DNA of 57,695 bases from Bacteroidota bacterium (GTDB taxonomy: Bacteria > Bacteroidota > Bacteroidia > Chitinophagales > Chitinophagaceae), in contig JAKQKY010000018.1 in NCBI GenBank assembly GCA_029560415.1, positions 1-57,695 on the forward strand, written 5' to 3'. How positions within the stretch are numbered: position 1 is the first letter of the stretch; each line of letters opens with the position of its first letter. Below the pieces are notes generated by a model. That model worked only from the letters and a program-made list of their open reading frames with translations, ran no database searches and was not told the DNA's origin. Position numbers and translations under genes: made by a program. Shown one piece after another: positions 43,104 through 55,792 of the stretch.

Positions 43104-43440
43104 AAAATAAATTATGAAAATTGAATAAAAGTATTAATTTTACTGCCTACCCCCAGATAAAAATCCACTCCAATCTTATCTTATTTAAAGCTCAGTTGAG
43201 AATTTACATATCCTGAAGCTAAAAATCCATTTTACAACATAAGTAATATTAGTATTATACTGTTATTAATACTTAAATGATATAATATATACCTCGCAAA
43301 TTTTTTTCTTGTGGTTTCAGAGGTAAGCAAGGCCGGTGATTTTTATCACTGGCCATTTTTTTTATTTATGTTTTTTCCCCTTGGAAAAACCTGGTCAATT
43401 TTAATTGAATTATCGAACATTTTAAAAGCCCAATGTTGTA
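43104..43440. other. Intergenic region with possible small RNA
   Basis: No open frame of note. The first 200 bases are very AT-rich. A hairpin terminator at 43331-43362 lies 228 bases after the cupin stop, far for that gene, so a short untranslated RNA ending there is possible. I see no known RNA family. Confidence 0.3.
43331..43362 (+). terminator. Hairpin terminator in cupin-DUF2461 gap
   Basis: GGCCGGTGAT (43331-43340) pairs with ATCACTGGCC (43345-43354), with one G-T wobble and a 4-base loop, followed by a run of T. Confidence 0.75.
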
Positions 43441-44103
43441 TTAATCGAGTGAACGGTTAATGAAATCGATCATTGGTTTCAAGGCACTAAATGTCTTATT
43501 GATGTCTTTCACAAATGATTTTTCACCGATCCCGGTATCGGTAAATGATTTCCGTACCACAAAATGTTTCATTTTTAAAAAAGCAATGGCCGGGTTGTCC
43601 TCAGCGTATCCTTTGGGAGGTCTTTGCAGGCTATCGGATTGATCCAGGCCGTCTGGAAAATGTTTTTTGAACGAAGGGCTATTTATGATCTTTTTCCATT
43701 CCGGGAAATTATAATCTATTTCCTGTCTTATCCTGGCCAGGTCGCCAGGTTCGGGCATCCAGATACCTGCTGCGGCAAAACTCTTGCCTGGTTCTATATG
43801 AATGTAGTAACCGGCGCCGGGTCCTTTTTTACCAGCCCGGTTAAAATAAGCCGACATATTATTTTTATAGGGTCGTTTGTCTTTGCTGAACCGGACATCC
43901 CGGTTTATCCTGAATGTGCAATCCTTGGCAAGCAGATTTGCAACAGAAGGATCGAATGTTGAAATGGTTTTGATCACCTCGTCAACAAAAACCAGGAAAG
44001 CAGATTTCGAATCTTCATATTCGCTGCGATGTTCTTCAAACCATGGCCGGTTATTGTTTTTCTGCAGGTTCTGCAAAAACCGGATTATTTTCTTTTCTAT
44101 CAT
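43441..44103 (-). CDS. DUF2461 family protein
   Basis: A 220-residue protein starting at ATG 44103 (MIEKKIIRFL); the frame to 44157 adds hydrophobic residues with no homology. The DUF2461 pattern is clear: NRPWFEEHRSEYE (about 17-29), RINRDVRFSKDKRPYKNNMSAYF (about 66-88), YYIHIEPGKSFAAAGIW. Widespread in bacteria, molecular function not established. It starts about 90 bases after the HNH-like gene, with a terminator between. Confidence 0.9.
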   Translation of the reverse strand: MIEKKIIRFLQNLQKNNNRPWFEEHRSEYEDSKSAFLVFVDEVIKTISTFDPSVANLLAKDCTFRINRDVRFSKDKRPYKNNMSAYFNRAGKKGPGAGYYIHIEPGKSFAAAGIWMPEPGDLARIRQEIDYNFPEWKKIINSPSFKKHFPDGLDQSDSLQRPPKGYAEDNPAIAFLKMKHFVVRKSFTDTGIGEKSFVKDINKTFSALKPMIDFINRSLD

Positions 44104-44137
44104 AAAAAAAATTGTATGCAAAGTTACCAAAATAAAA

Positions 44138-44166
44138 AAGAGGAACTGCTCATGCAAGTTCCTCTT
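44138..44166 (-). terminator. Terminator of the HNH-like gene
   Basis: AAGAGGAACT (44138-44147) and AGTTCCTCTT (44157-44166) form a perfect 10-bp stem; read on the minus strand it is followed by a T-run. It lies 24 bases after the stop of the gene ending at 44190. Confidence 0.85.
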
Positions 44167-44189
44167 CAGTATCTGTATTGAATGTTTAA

Positions 44190-44753
44190 TTATTTGATAC
44201 GGCCCCAGTTCTCACCGCTCTTAATACGATATAAAGTCATTTCACTTACACCGTATTTCTCAGCCATTTGCTTATAGGTTAATTTTCTTTTCGGATTTTT
44301 TATTGAATCCTTGATGGTTTTAACCTGTGTGGCTGAAAGCTTCAAACCCTCTGTGCGATTGGCCTGGCGCTTTTTGTAGGCAATTTTTTGCGGACTCTCC
44401 TGTTGGTGTTCGCTAACTTCTTCCAGCGTTGCCCATCTTAAATTTTTGGCAACGTTATCTGTTTTTTTGTGATTGCTGTGAATCACGTATTTATATTTCG
44501 GAGATTTTTTCTTGCAGAACAATTTCGCAACTTCGCGATGAATGTAAATGGTACCATTGCCATCTTCAACATGGAGATTCAATGTGCGGTAGCCCGAAGT
44601 GAGAGAACCGTTTAATAGTTTGCCATCAGTTGCAATTCCTTCGGCATAACTTGCTGCCCTGCCTAAATTGGAAACAGCATATTTTTTTCTTAATTGTTTG
44701 TGACCGGTGAATAACATTTGTTTCCAAATTTCGCCCGGAATTTTCTTAATCAT
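44190..44753 (-). CDS. NUMOD4/HNH-like protein with C-terminal helix-turn-helix
   Basis: A 187-residue protein built like stand-alone HNH homing-type endonucleases. NUMOD4-like start (EIWKQMLF...YAVSNLGRAASY, about 8-36), HNH region (YIHREVAKLFCKK and YVIHSNHKKTDNVAKNLRW, His92, Asn100, Asn104), and a C-terminal helix-turn-helix (LSATQVKTIKD...TYKQMAEKYGVSEMTLYRI, about 138-180). The spacing VIHSNHKKTDN differs from the usual VNHIDGNK form, so nuclease activity is uncertain; it may act as a DNA-binding regulator. Not inside another gene. Own terminator downstream, ligA upstream on the same strand (91-base gap). Confidence 0.82.
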   Translation of the reverse strand: MIKKIPGEIWKQMLFTGHKQLRKKYAVSNLGRAASYAEGIATDGKLLNGSLTSGYRTLNLHVEDGNGTIYIHREVAKLFCKKKSPKYKYVIHSNHKKTDNVAKNLRWATLEEVSEHQQESPQKIAYKKRQANRTEGLKLSATQVKTIKDSIKNPKRKLTYKQMAEKYGVSEMTLYRIKSGENWGRIK

Positions 44754-44844
44754 TGTGCTATGATTTTAAGGTGGTGTCCGGTGGTTGATGCCGAACAAAA
44801 GATTTTAACTGTCTGATGAATGATAAATATAATAAAAAAAAACA

Positions 44845-48642
<3,798 letters not shown>

Positions 48643-48652
48643 TGGAATTGAT

Positions 48653-49306
48653 TTATTGACGAATATCTACCAGTCCATTTTTAATGGCATAGATCGCCAG
48701 TCCAACCCTGGTTTTTACATGCAGTTTTTCAAACAGTGCATCGCGATAACCATCGATGGTACGAGGGCTGACAAACATTTTATCTGCAATTTCTTTATAA
48801 GTAAGTTCGGTGCATGTATATTTTAAAAAATCTGTTTCACGGTCGTTTAGCTTTACTAATACTTTAAAATCGTTATTGTCATCCTGTATTTTATTGATGG
48901 CGTTAATGAGTTTGCCACTTACCAGATCTGAATAAAAGTAACCTTTTATAAGCACGTCTTCTATAGCGGTTTTCAGAACGGCAGGTTCACAATCTTTTAG
49001 AATGTAACCTTTGGCACCACATTTCAACATACGAATTATAGAAGCTTCGTTGTCATACATACTTAATACAAGTACTTTAATATCGGGATGATTTTTCTTT
49101 AGCCAAACAGTTGTTTCAAATCCATCCATTTCGGGCATGTTAATGTCCATCAGTACAATATCAGGTAAATTATTTTTGTCAATTTTATCTATAAATTCCA
49201 GGCCGGTATCTGCTTCGAAGATTACAGAATAACCAAGACTCTCCACAAGTGTGGCGAGACCAATGCGAAGAAGAGAGTGATCGTCGACTAAAGCTATAGA
49301 GGCCAT
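48653..49306 (-). CDS. NarL/LuxR-type response regulator
   Basis: A 217-residue regulator: receiver domain about 1-120 (Asp8-Asp9, phospho-acceptor Asp54 in VLMDINMPEMDG, Lys in ILKD), and LuxR-type helix-turn-helix about 150-212 (LNDRETDFLKYTCTELTYKEIADKMFVSPRTIDGYRDALFEKL). No kinase gene is directly adjacent; the HisKA_3 kinase encoded 2 kb away at 51383 is the obvious partner in the neighbourhood. It marks the border of the AT-rich segment. Confidence 0.93.
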   Translation of the reverse strand: MASIALVDDHSLLRIGLATLVESLGYSVIFEADTGLEFIDKIDKNNLPDIVLMDINMPEMDGFETTVWLKKNHPDIKVLVLSMYDNEASIIRMLKCGAKGYILKDCEPAVLKTAIEDVLIKGYFYSDLVSGKLINAINKIQDDNNDFKVLVKLNDRETDFLKYTCTELTYKEIADKMFVSPRTIDGYRDALFEKLHVKTRVGLAIYAIKNGLVDIRQ

Positions 49307-49511
49307 GAAAAAGTAACTAAAGGTTGTTTTATTATTTACTTATGAAAATACACAAACAAAATGAAAAAGGGTGAAAACACTGTTTTTTTTGCAGTAAAGG
49401 TTTTTAAAATTTACCATTAATATAAATAGTGGAAAATGTTTGGAGATAAAAAAAATGAGTTGTAAAATTATACAGTAAATCTTTTTTCAATAAATTTAAA
49501 ATTTTCGAATT

Positions 49512-50036
49512 ATGGGAAGCAACATTACTTATGATTGCAATGCAGGCATGGAAAGAGCTTTTATTGCAAAAGCCGGAGACTCCAGCAGGAACATTTCTGA
49601 TGATAATGTTTATGATGTTTATTTTGAAATAGTTGATTCCGAAACAGGCAATGAACGAAGAAAACTTGAAGTTTATAAGCGTAGCACAACGAGAAAAGTT
49701 TTAACCGTCAATTTAAACAACAACGGTGGGAGGAAGCCGCTGGATAATCTTACCACTCCATATAAGCCTACTGAAAAGCCAGATATTAGGACGGATATTT
49801 CAAGTAATGTAGAGTTTGAACGAGTATTTTATGCAGAAATAGATTTAGCTGCAGCGGCAAACCTTGTTGTAATTTTTAATATTGTACCTAACGACAACAT
49901 GGATGACTATATGCGTTATTTGTCATTTACAGGAGAAGGGGCAGGGGAACTGGATGGCAAATCAATTATTTTGAATGCAGGAGGCGGGAAAAAACCATTG
50001 GGAGGAGGATTGGTGCCATTTATTCCTTTTTCGTAA
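49512..50036 (+). CDS. hypothetical protein beside C11 peptidase
   Basis: A 174-residue protein with no signal peptide or membrane helix and no family that I recognise. It looks beta-rich (VYDVYFEIVD, RKVLTVNLNN, FERVFYAEIDLAAAANLVVIFNIV). It has a central basic patch (GNERRKLEVYKRSTTRK, about 57-73) and a Gly/Pro-rich tail (GGGKKPLGGGLVPFIPFS). Its last 17 bases overlap the end of the convergent clostripain-like gene. The basic patch would be a natural target for an Arg-specific C11 protease, but that is speculation. Confidence 0.65.
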   Translation: MGSNITYDCNAGMERAFIAKAGDSSRNISDDNVYDVYFEIVDSETGNERRKLEVYKRSTTRKVLTVNLNNNGGRKPLDNLTTPYKPTEKPDIRTDISSNVEFERVFYAEIDLAAAANLVVIFNIVPNDNMDDYMRYLSFTGEGAGELDGKSIILNAGGGKKPLGGGLVPFIPFS

Positions 50037-51447
50037 TCGACAAGTTTAAACGTTGCCATTCAACAAAATCCCTAACCAGATTATCCCATGAGGTTTCTTT
50101 ACTAAAACTAGAATTCCTGATATTCGTTCTCCAATATTCACATTCAAATACATTTTTTATTCTTCTTGTTGTTAATGGTAAATAAAGTGAATAAAGATTA
50201 CCTTTTTTATTTAAAATCTGACTGGCTTGTGGTCCCGATTCCAGCATTATGATTTTATCTGTTAACATTAATTTAAGAAGAAAATTTTCATGCTCTATCC
50301 TGTATTTTTCAAATTCATTGCAGTTAAGTTCCAAACTTAATTGTTTTAATAAATCTAAAATATTTATAAGAAAATATTCATTAATTAAAACCTTGCGATT
50401 GTTGATTAATCTTATTAGTGCAGGATAAACAATATCTTTATTTCTTATCATATAATTAGCAAGATTATTAAGCAAGACCATAATTTCTGATGCCTGATTC
50501 AGGTTACTTGCAACAATTGTTGCATTTTCTTTAGTATCAGTGTTGTTTTTTTCATAGCCAGTTAGTAAATTCTTTATAATAGACCGCATGTATATATTAT
50601 ATAAAGGGCCTTTAACCCGTATTAATTTTTTGTAATGAAGCCATCCTAAAAAACCTGGAAAGAATTTCCCGGGACTCACTAAATCTCCCAAATTCAAAGG
50701 GTTGTTTAATTGTTTTACCAGGCTTTTAAAATCAAATCCTTTTAATTTTATCATGGTGGCAGAAGCAACGTAGTAATTAGTAATATCTTTTAAATTATAG
50801 CAATTGTCAAGTGTATTCATGTAGCAGTTGCACATAATTATCATGTCAAACTTGTTTTGCCTAACAATCGCTTGGAGCGAATTGGCAATTTCTGATACAA
50901 AGAGTGTATCTATTTGTGCACAAGCGGAATCATCTGTGGCTACCACAACCGCATTCTCAAATATATCTGCTTGTATAACATCACATCCCGGATTTGTCAG
51001 TGATATGCGATCATTGCGCAAAATTTGAAAATTATTTTTAGATGGTGGATTAATATTGGCTATTGCGATAGCCATACCATGTGACCAGGTAATTAAAGTA
51101 TTGAACGTGGCATTGGTTATCTTGTAAAGTTGGATGATTGACTCTTTCCATGCGTTTCCATCTTTTTTATCAACTTCAGCTATATCTACATTTATCCTTT
51201 TTGTTTTTTTGCAAGCTTCATCGTATTCAAATCCGTAAATCTCCAACCCGAATTGAACAAATTTTTCCGGATGATGGATTCGTTGAATCGTATCCTTTAA
51301 TACATAAATGCTCGTAGTTTTCCTTAATTTAGTCTTTTCCAATTCTGCATAAATATCATTTAAATACAAGGCCAGATCTGTAGTGTCTAATACAAAAAAA
51401 ATAATCAGCCAGTCTTTTTTTTGGTTGGGAGTAATATTTACTTTCAT
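50020..51447 (-). CDS. clostripain-like (C11, caspase-fold) cysteine peptidase
   Basis: A 475-residue cytoplasmic protein with no signal peptide. The N-terminal half matches the caspase-haemoglobinase fold of clostripain-type peptidases: first strand KKDWLIIFFVLD with an Asp-containing loop (10-21), catalytic His in LITWSHG (His123), and catalytic Cys in DMIIMCNCYMNTLDNCYNL (Cys208, where family members have DACLM), followed by DITNYYVASAT. The other half (about 240-475) is helical and unassigned, possibly a regulatory or repeat region. The start is well supported because the first strand begins at residue 10. The gene is AT-rich, overlaps the unknown gene at its 3' end by 17 bases and the sensor-kinase frame at its 5' end. 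Confidence 0.8.
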   Translation of the reverse strand: MKVNITPNQKKDWLIIFFVLDTTDLALYLNDIYAELEKTKLRKTTSIYVLKDTIQRIHHPEKFVQFGLEIYGFEYDEACKKTKRINVDIAEVDKKDGNAWKESIIQLYKITNATFNTLITWSHGMAIAIANINPPSKNNFQILRNDRISLTNPGCDVIQADIFENAVVVATDDSACAQIDTLFVSEIANSLQAIVRQNKFDMIIMCNCYMNTLDNCYNLKDITNYYVASATMIKLKGFDFKSLVKQLNNPLNLGDLVSPGKFFPGFLGWLHYKKLIRVKGPLYNIYMRSIIKNLLTGYEKNNTDTKENATIVASNLNQASEIMVLLNNLANYMIRNKDIVYPALIRLINNRKVLINEYFLINILDLLKQLSLELNCNEFEKYRIEHENFLLKLMLTDKIIMLESGPQASQILNKKGNLYSLYLPLTTRRIKNVFECEYWRTNIRNSSFSKETSWDNLVRDFVEWQRLNLSITKKE

Positions 51448-54391
51448 AATATCCTTTTTTTGTTCTTTTGCAGTCCTGGCACAGGAAACAGCTAAATATC
51501 AAATATTGAATATAGCATTTCCCGGAACTAATATACGGTGCATGACTGAAGATAGGAAGGGCTTTTTATGGATTGGAACACAGGATGGTTTGTTCAGGTT
51601 TGATTCAAAAGTTACAAAAGAATATAATAAAAACAGCCCCCCAGGCAGTAGAATTGGTGGCTCCGATATCAGGGCTATCTGCGAAGAGGGCAATAATATG
51701 TGGGTCACAAGTACTCAAGGTGGAATTAACGATGTTAATACGACTACTTCGAATAATGCTATTACTATTTCACAAAACAAATTCCCGGGACTGGAAAATG
51801 GCACCATCACATCATTATTATTTTCCGGCACTTTATTTTACATAGGTACGGAGAGAGGGCTTTATTCGTATGACAAAGTAACGGGTAACATATCAAGATT
51901 CAAACTTAATAAAAGACCTGTCGACAGTTACATTGATAAAATAACTGTTTATAAAAAATACCTTATTATTTTTTTTCGTAACTGGGGGCTTCAATCTTAC
52001 AATTTGCAAACTGGTGAGTTAATTGATTCATTAAAGACAATTAAAATTTCGCCAGAAGAGTATCGCTTCTACTCATTGGTGGGTTATGGTGATAACAAAT
52101 ATCTGTCAGGCACGTCAAAGGGGATTAAGGAAATTAATATTAATGCTGCTGGCCTTTTGGAAATAAATGACGAACCTTTTAAGAATGTAAAAGAGAGTTT
52201 AAACAATGATATATATGCCATCTCCGTTGATAAAACTAAAAAAATATGGTTTTCAACAGAAAATCAACTTATCAATATAGACGCTGAAAAAAATAGTTAT
52301 ACAATTGTGGCAAATGCCCTCGAGAACAAAATTGAATTCCTGAATAATGTGTATAATATTTACTGTGATGAAAAGAATAATATCTGGCTTGGCTGCCAGA
52401 CAGGATTATTTATGCTTAAAAACGAAAAGCCATCAACAATTATTTATCATCATTCAAAAAATGGGATATTTAAAATTCCTCATGCATATTATTTATTCCC
52501 TGCGAATGATTCGATATTATTTGTAACTGCGGAAAACGGATTATATAAAGTCAATAAAAATTCTGATGAGATTAAGGAAATAGATGTTACTCAATCATAT
52601 GATTTTGTTTTCAAAGATCCATATAATAAAACAATTGTTGCCGGCAAGCCGGGATTGTTATGTATGAAAAATGATGTTTTATATCCTATAAAGAATTTCT
52701 ATAAAGAGTTTGAGAAATTTCCGGACTTTACCATTAATAGCGCTATAGTTATAAACGACGCTGAAATAGTTATGGGGTCTGAAAATAATAAAGGAATTTT
52801 AGTATGGAATTTTATTAAACATACGGTGGTAAATTTTACAACATCATCAGATGTTTTAAAATTGGAAAGTAATATTATCAATTCTGTTTTTAAAATAGCG
52901 GAAAATATCTTTTGTGTATTGAGCGAATCTTCGCTTATATATATTGATTACAATAAAAAGACTTCAAAAAGAATACATTTCCAAAAAGATACATCAGATG
53001 AAGAATATGCTTTCTTTTTTGATATGTGCCGTATTCGTAACCATTATTATCTTTCAAGTTATGGAAATGGGATCCTTGAACTTGATACGATGTTTAAAAT
53101 TAAACGAGTAATATCTTCTGCCAACGGCCTTAGTAACAGTAGTATTTATAAGTTATTACCCTGGAAAGACAGCCTTCTTTTTATGACCACAAATTTTGGA
53201 TTGAATATCCTTGATGTAAAATCCGGGCGAATTAAAAAAATCTTTAAAAGCGACGGATTACATGATGATGTATTTGAAGAAACGAGTGGCAATATTTATA
53301 AAAATATAATCTATGCGGGAGGGCCAAATGGGTTTACTGGAATTTATCCTGAGAATATAAAAGTTAATCAATTTCCACCTTTATGTTTTATTAACCGTAT
53401 ATCGGTAGAGTTGCCGGGGCAATACCGTATCGATACTTCTGATCTTGAGGCAACTCTTTTTTCTATTCCTAATAATGTGCTACAGACGAACGTTTTTTTT
53501 TCAGGAATTAATTATTCAAACCCGGCCCGAACAACCTTTTCTTACAAAATCAAAGAAATTCATAAAGACTGGATCAACTTGGATGTACAAAATTTTGTTA
53601 CACTTATAGGTATAGCCCCCGGCACCTATCACCTCCAGGTAAAAGCTGCCAATGAAGACGGTGTGTGGAGTGAACCCAAAGAATTAATATTGATCTTTCT
53701 CCCTAAATGGTATCAGACATGGTGGTTTAAATTGCTTGTATTTCTATCAACTGCCGGCATCATCTATGCTTTTTACCGTTATCGAATTCGCCAGATAGAA
53801 AAGCAACATGCAATTAGGAAAAATATTGCCACCGACCTGCATGACGATCTTGGCAGCACACTTAACAGTGTTAAAATTTTTACGAACCTTGCTATCAGTG
53901 GAATCAAGCAGGATGAAAGTCTGCAACAGGTTAAAGATAATCTCAATGAAGCAACAATGGGCCTTAGGGATATGATATGGGTATTGGACGATTCGCTTGA
54001 TACAGTAGATGAACTAGTGACTAGGCTTAAGCAATATGCAATACCAGTGGCCGCCGCAGCTAACATAGTAGCTAACATAAAAGCGGATACAGAAGTAAAC
54101 TGTCGTTACCTCACAAAAGAAGAAAAACGAAACCTATTCTTAATATGTAAAGAATCCATCAATAATAGTATAAAATATTCACAAGCGTCAGAAGTTAATG
54201 TGCGCATTTCAGCATTTAGGAAAAAGATTCAGATCATTATCACCGACAATGGCAAAGGATTTAATGTAAATGAAGTAAAGAAGGGGTATGGGTTAAAAAA
54301 TATACAGTATAGGTCAGGACAAATAAAATATTCTGTTATTGTTACTTCATTTCCAGGAAATGGAACAAAGATCGAAATAAGCCCCTCTTAA
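51383..54391 (+). CDS. Reg_prop/Y_Y_Y sensor histidine kinase
   Basis: A large membrane kinase of the type used by Bacteroidota to sense extracellular ligands. Layout: signal peptide (about 1-34, ending AVLAQ), two seven-bladed propellers of Reg_prop repeats (about 40-680, for example DRKGFLWIGTQDGLFRF), Y_Y_Y domain (about 690-790), membrane helix (about 795-815), HisKA_3 helix with His820 in ATDLHDDLGS, and HATPase domain (IIITDNGKGF, GYGLKNI). Up to 1002 residues. There is no ATG before the signal peptide: the frame opens with GTG at 51383 or TTG at 51425, so the start is uncertain. Both overlap the divergent C11 gene. No receiver domain is fused; the regulator at 48653 is a likely partner. 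Confidence 0.88.
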   Translation: MSNTKKIISQSFFWLGVIFTFIISFFCSFAVLAQETAKYQILNIAFPGTNIRCMTEDRKGFLWIGTQDGLFRFDSKVTKEYNKNSPPGSRIGGSDIRAICEEGNNMWVTSTQGGINDVNTTTSNNAITISQNKFPGLENGTITSLLFSGTLFYIGTERGLYSYDKVTGNISRFKLNKRPVDSYIDKITVYKKYLIIFFRNWGLQSYNLQTGELIDSLKTIKISPEEYRFYSLVGYGDNKYLSGTSKGIKEININAAGLLEINDEPFKNVKESLNNDIYAISVDKTKKIWFSTENQLINIDAEKNSYTIVANALENKIEFLNNVYNIYCDEKNNIWLGCQTGLFMLKNEKPSTIIYHHSKNGIFKIPHAYYLFPANDSILFVTAENGLYKVNKNSDEIKEIDVTQSYDFVFKDPYNKTIVAGKPGLLCMKNDVLYPIKNFYKEFEKFPDFTINSAIVINDAEIVMGSENNKGILVWNFIKHTVVNFTTSSDVLKLESNIINSVFKIAENIFCVLSESSLIYIDYNKKTSKRIHFQKDTSDEEYAFFFDMCRIRNHYYLSSYGNGILELDTMFKIKRVISSANGLSNSSIYKLLPWKDSLLFMTTNFGLNILDVKSGRIKKIFKSDGLHDDVFEETSGNIYKNIIYAGGPNGFTGIYPENIKVNQFPPLCFINRISVELPGQYRIDTSDLEATLFSIPNNVLQTNVFFSGINYSNPARTTFSYKIKEIHKDWINLDVQNFVTLIGIAPGTYHLQVKAANEDGVWSEPKELILIFLPKWYQTWWFKLLVFLSTAGIIYAFYRYRIRQIEKQHAIRKNIATDLHDDLGSTLNSVKIFTNLAISGIKQDESLQQVKDNLNEATMGLRDMIWVLDDSLDTVDELVTRLKQYAIPVAAAANIVANIKADTEVNCRYLTKEEKRNLFLICKESINNSIKYSQASEVNVRISAFRKKIQIIITDNGKGFNVNEVKKGYGLKNIQYRSGQIKYSVIVTSFPGNGTKIEISPS

Positions 54392-54886
54392 TTTATTTTT
54401 TAGATAATTTAATAATACAACTGATTGCGTTTTAGCAAGTTTCGTTTTTGCATTTCCTCCAGATATTTACCTGGCTTTAGATGGTCATCAGCTCCTTCTA
54501 ATACTTATTGAAGATCTTCCTATCTGAAGATCCCGGCAGGCAGATATATTACTTTCGTAAATGAAATTGGAAAAATAGTATTATTCTTATAAGAAGGATA
54601 TTTTCGACATTTCCGAAGTTGGTAATATTAGAAACAATAACATTTATCAATTATTTTTTTGTCAGAAATAGATGAATACAACGATGGATTTAGTATAATT
54701 TTATAATATCCGGTAGCAGTTATCAAATTATCTGTCAAAAATATAACTGAATATCAGTTTGTTATAAACACGCCCTCCAAAATACTTCTCCTTTTCCTTG
54801 GAAATTAAGCCCATTTCCTCCTACCTTCGCCGTCCAATTTAAAAAGCCTGCGGGGATAGCTGCGGGATCATCTAAAAAAAAGAACA
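54392..54886. other. Long intergenic region before ribosomal operon
   Basis: Nearly 500 bases, very AT-rich in most of its length. No open frame, tRNA or known RNA seen. A small inverted repeat GATCTTC/GAAGATC (54513-54519 and 54526-54532) has no T-run. A TACTTTCG box near 54548 is a possible promoter remnant. The last 100 bases hold the rplM promoter and leader. Confidence 0.5.
54798..54829 (+). promoter_or_regulatory. Promoter of the rplM-rpsI operon
   Basis: TTG at 54798-54800, 21-base spacing, and TACCTTCG (7 of 8 to TAnnTTTG) at 54822-54829, leaving a leader of about 50 bases with a GC-rich patch before rplM. Confidence 0.55.
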
Positions 54887-55342
54887 ATGAGTAAATTACA
54901 TTTCACCACTAAACATGCGAACGAGGCTACCGTGCAGCGTAACTGGTACGTTGTAGACGGTACTAATCAAACCGTTGGTCGTATGTGTGCAAAAATTGCA
55001 TCCGTTCTCCGTGGTAAGAACAAAGCCTATTACACGCCACACGTAGATTGCGGCGATTTTATCATCGTGATAAACGCTTCTAAAGTAGTGTTTACCGGTA
55101 ATAAAATGGATGACAAAGAGTATTTAACGTTTAGCGGTTACCCCGGCGGACAAAAAGGTGAAGCGGCCAAAAACCTGCTGAAACGTCGTCCGGAAGCGGT
55201 TATCGAAAGAGCGGTAAAAGGCATGTTGCCTAAAAACCGTCTTGGCCGCCAGATGTACAAAAAACTTTTTGTATACGGCGGAACCGAACATCCACACACA
55301 GCGCAGAAACCTGCCGCATTAACCTTTAATAAAATTAAATAA
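54887..55342 (+). CDS. rplM: 50S ribosomal protein L13
   Basis: Large-subunit protein binding 23S rRNA early in assembly. The 151 residues have the L13 signature: [45 protein letters not shown], then [33 protein letters not shown]. First gene of the operon with rpsI, 50 bases before it. An A-rich leader without Shine-Dalgarno sequence precedes the ATG. Confidence 0.98.
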   Translation: MSKLHFTTKHANEATVQRNWYVVDGTNQTVGRMCAKIASVLRGKNKAYYTPHVDCGDFIIVINASKVVFTGNKMDDKEYLTFSGYPGGQKGEAAKNLLKRRPEAVIERAVKGMLPKNRLGRQMYKKLFVYGGTEHPHTAQKPAALTFNKIK

Positions 55343-55392
55343 TCAGGTACGATACGCTCACCCGTAAATCGAACCCGAAACATACGTAAACA

Positions 55393-55782
55393 ATGGAAAA
55401 GCAAAAAAATGCAGTCGGCCGCAGAAAAGAAGCGGTAACCCGTGTTTTCCTTTCTAAAGGAGATGGTAAGATCACCGTTAACGGCAAAGACTATAAAACT
55501 TATTTTCCCCTGGTGTATTTACAGAACCAGGTAGAAGCCCCTTTAAAAACGATCGCTGCTGCCGACAAATTCGACATCGTAGTGAACGCAACCGGTGGTG
55601 GAATGAAAGGCCAGGCCGAAGCAGCCAAACTGGGTATTTCCCGTGCACTGCTCGAAGTGAGCCCCGAATATCGCCCTGCCCTGAAAGCAGCCGGTTTGTT
55701 GAAACGCGATCCACGTTCTGTAGAACGTAAAAAACCAGGACGCAAGAAAGCAAGGAAAAGCTTCCAGTTCAGCAAGCGTTAA
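55393..55782 (+). CDS. rpsI: 30S ribosomal protein S9
   Basis: Small-subunit protein whose C-terminal tail reaches the P-site tRNA. The 129 residues show NAVGRRKEAVTRVFL at the start, the GGGMKGQAEAAKLGISRAL segment, and the basic tail ending FQFSKR with the conserved Lys-Arg end. Operon partner of rplM. Confidence 0.98.
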   Translation: MEKQKNAVGRRKEAVTRVFLSKGDGKITVNGKDYKTYFPLVYLQNQVEAPLKTIAAADKFDIVVNATGGGMKGQAEAAKLGISRALLEVSPEYRPALKAAGLLKRDPRSVERKKPGRKKARKSFQFSKR

Positions 55783-55792
55783 TTGGATACAG

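Noticed and set aside
49512..51447. Bacterial gasdermin-protease defence pair
   Set aside because: A caspase-fold peptidase beside a small protein recalls gasdermin systems, but the small protein is too short, shows no gasdermin features that I can recognise, and the genes converge instead of forming an operon.
54511..54532. Palindrome GAAGATCTTC and adjacent inverted GAAGATC as a terminator or operator
   Set aside because: Stem of only seven pairs, no T-run, and no second copy seen elsewhere; left as part of the intergenic description.
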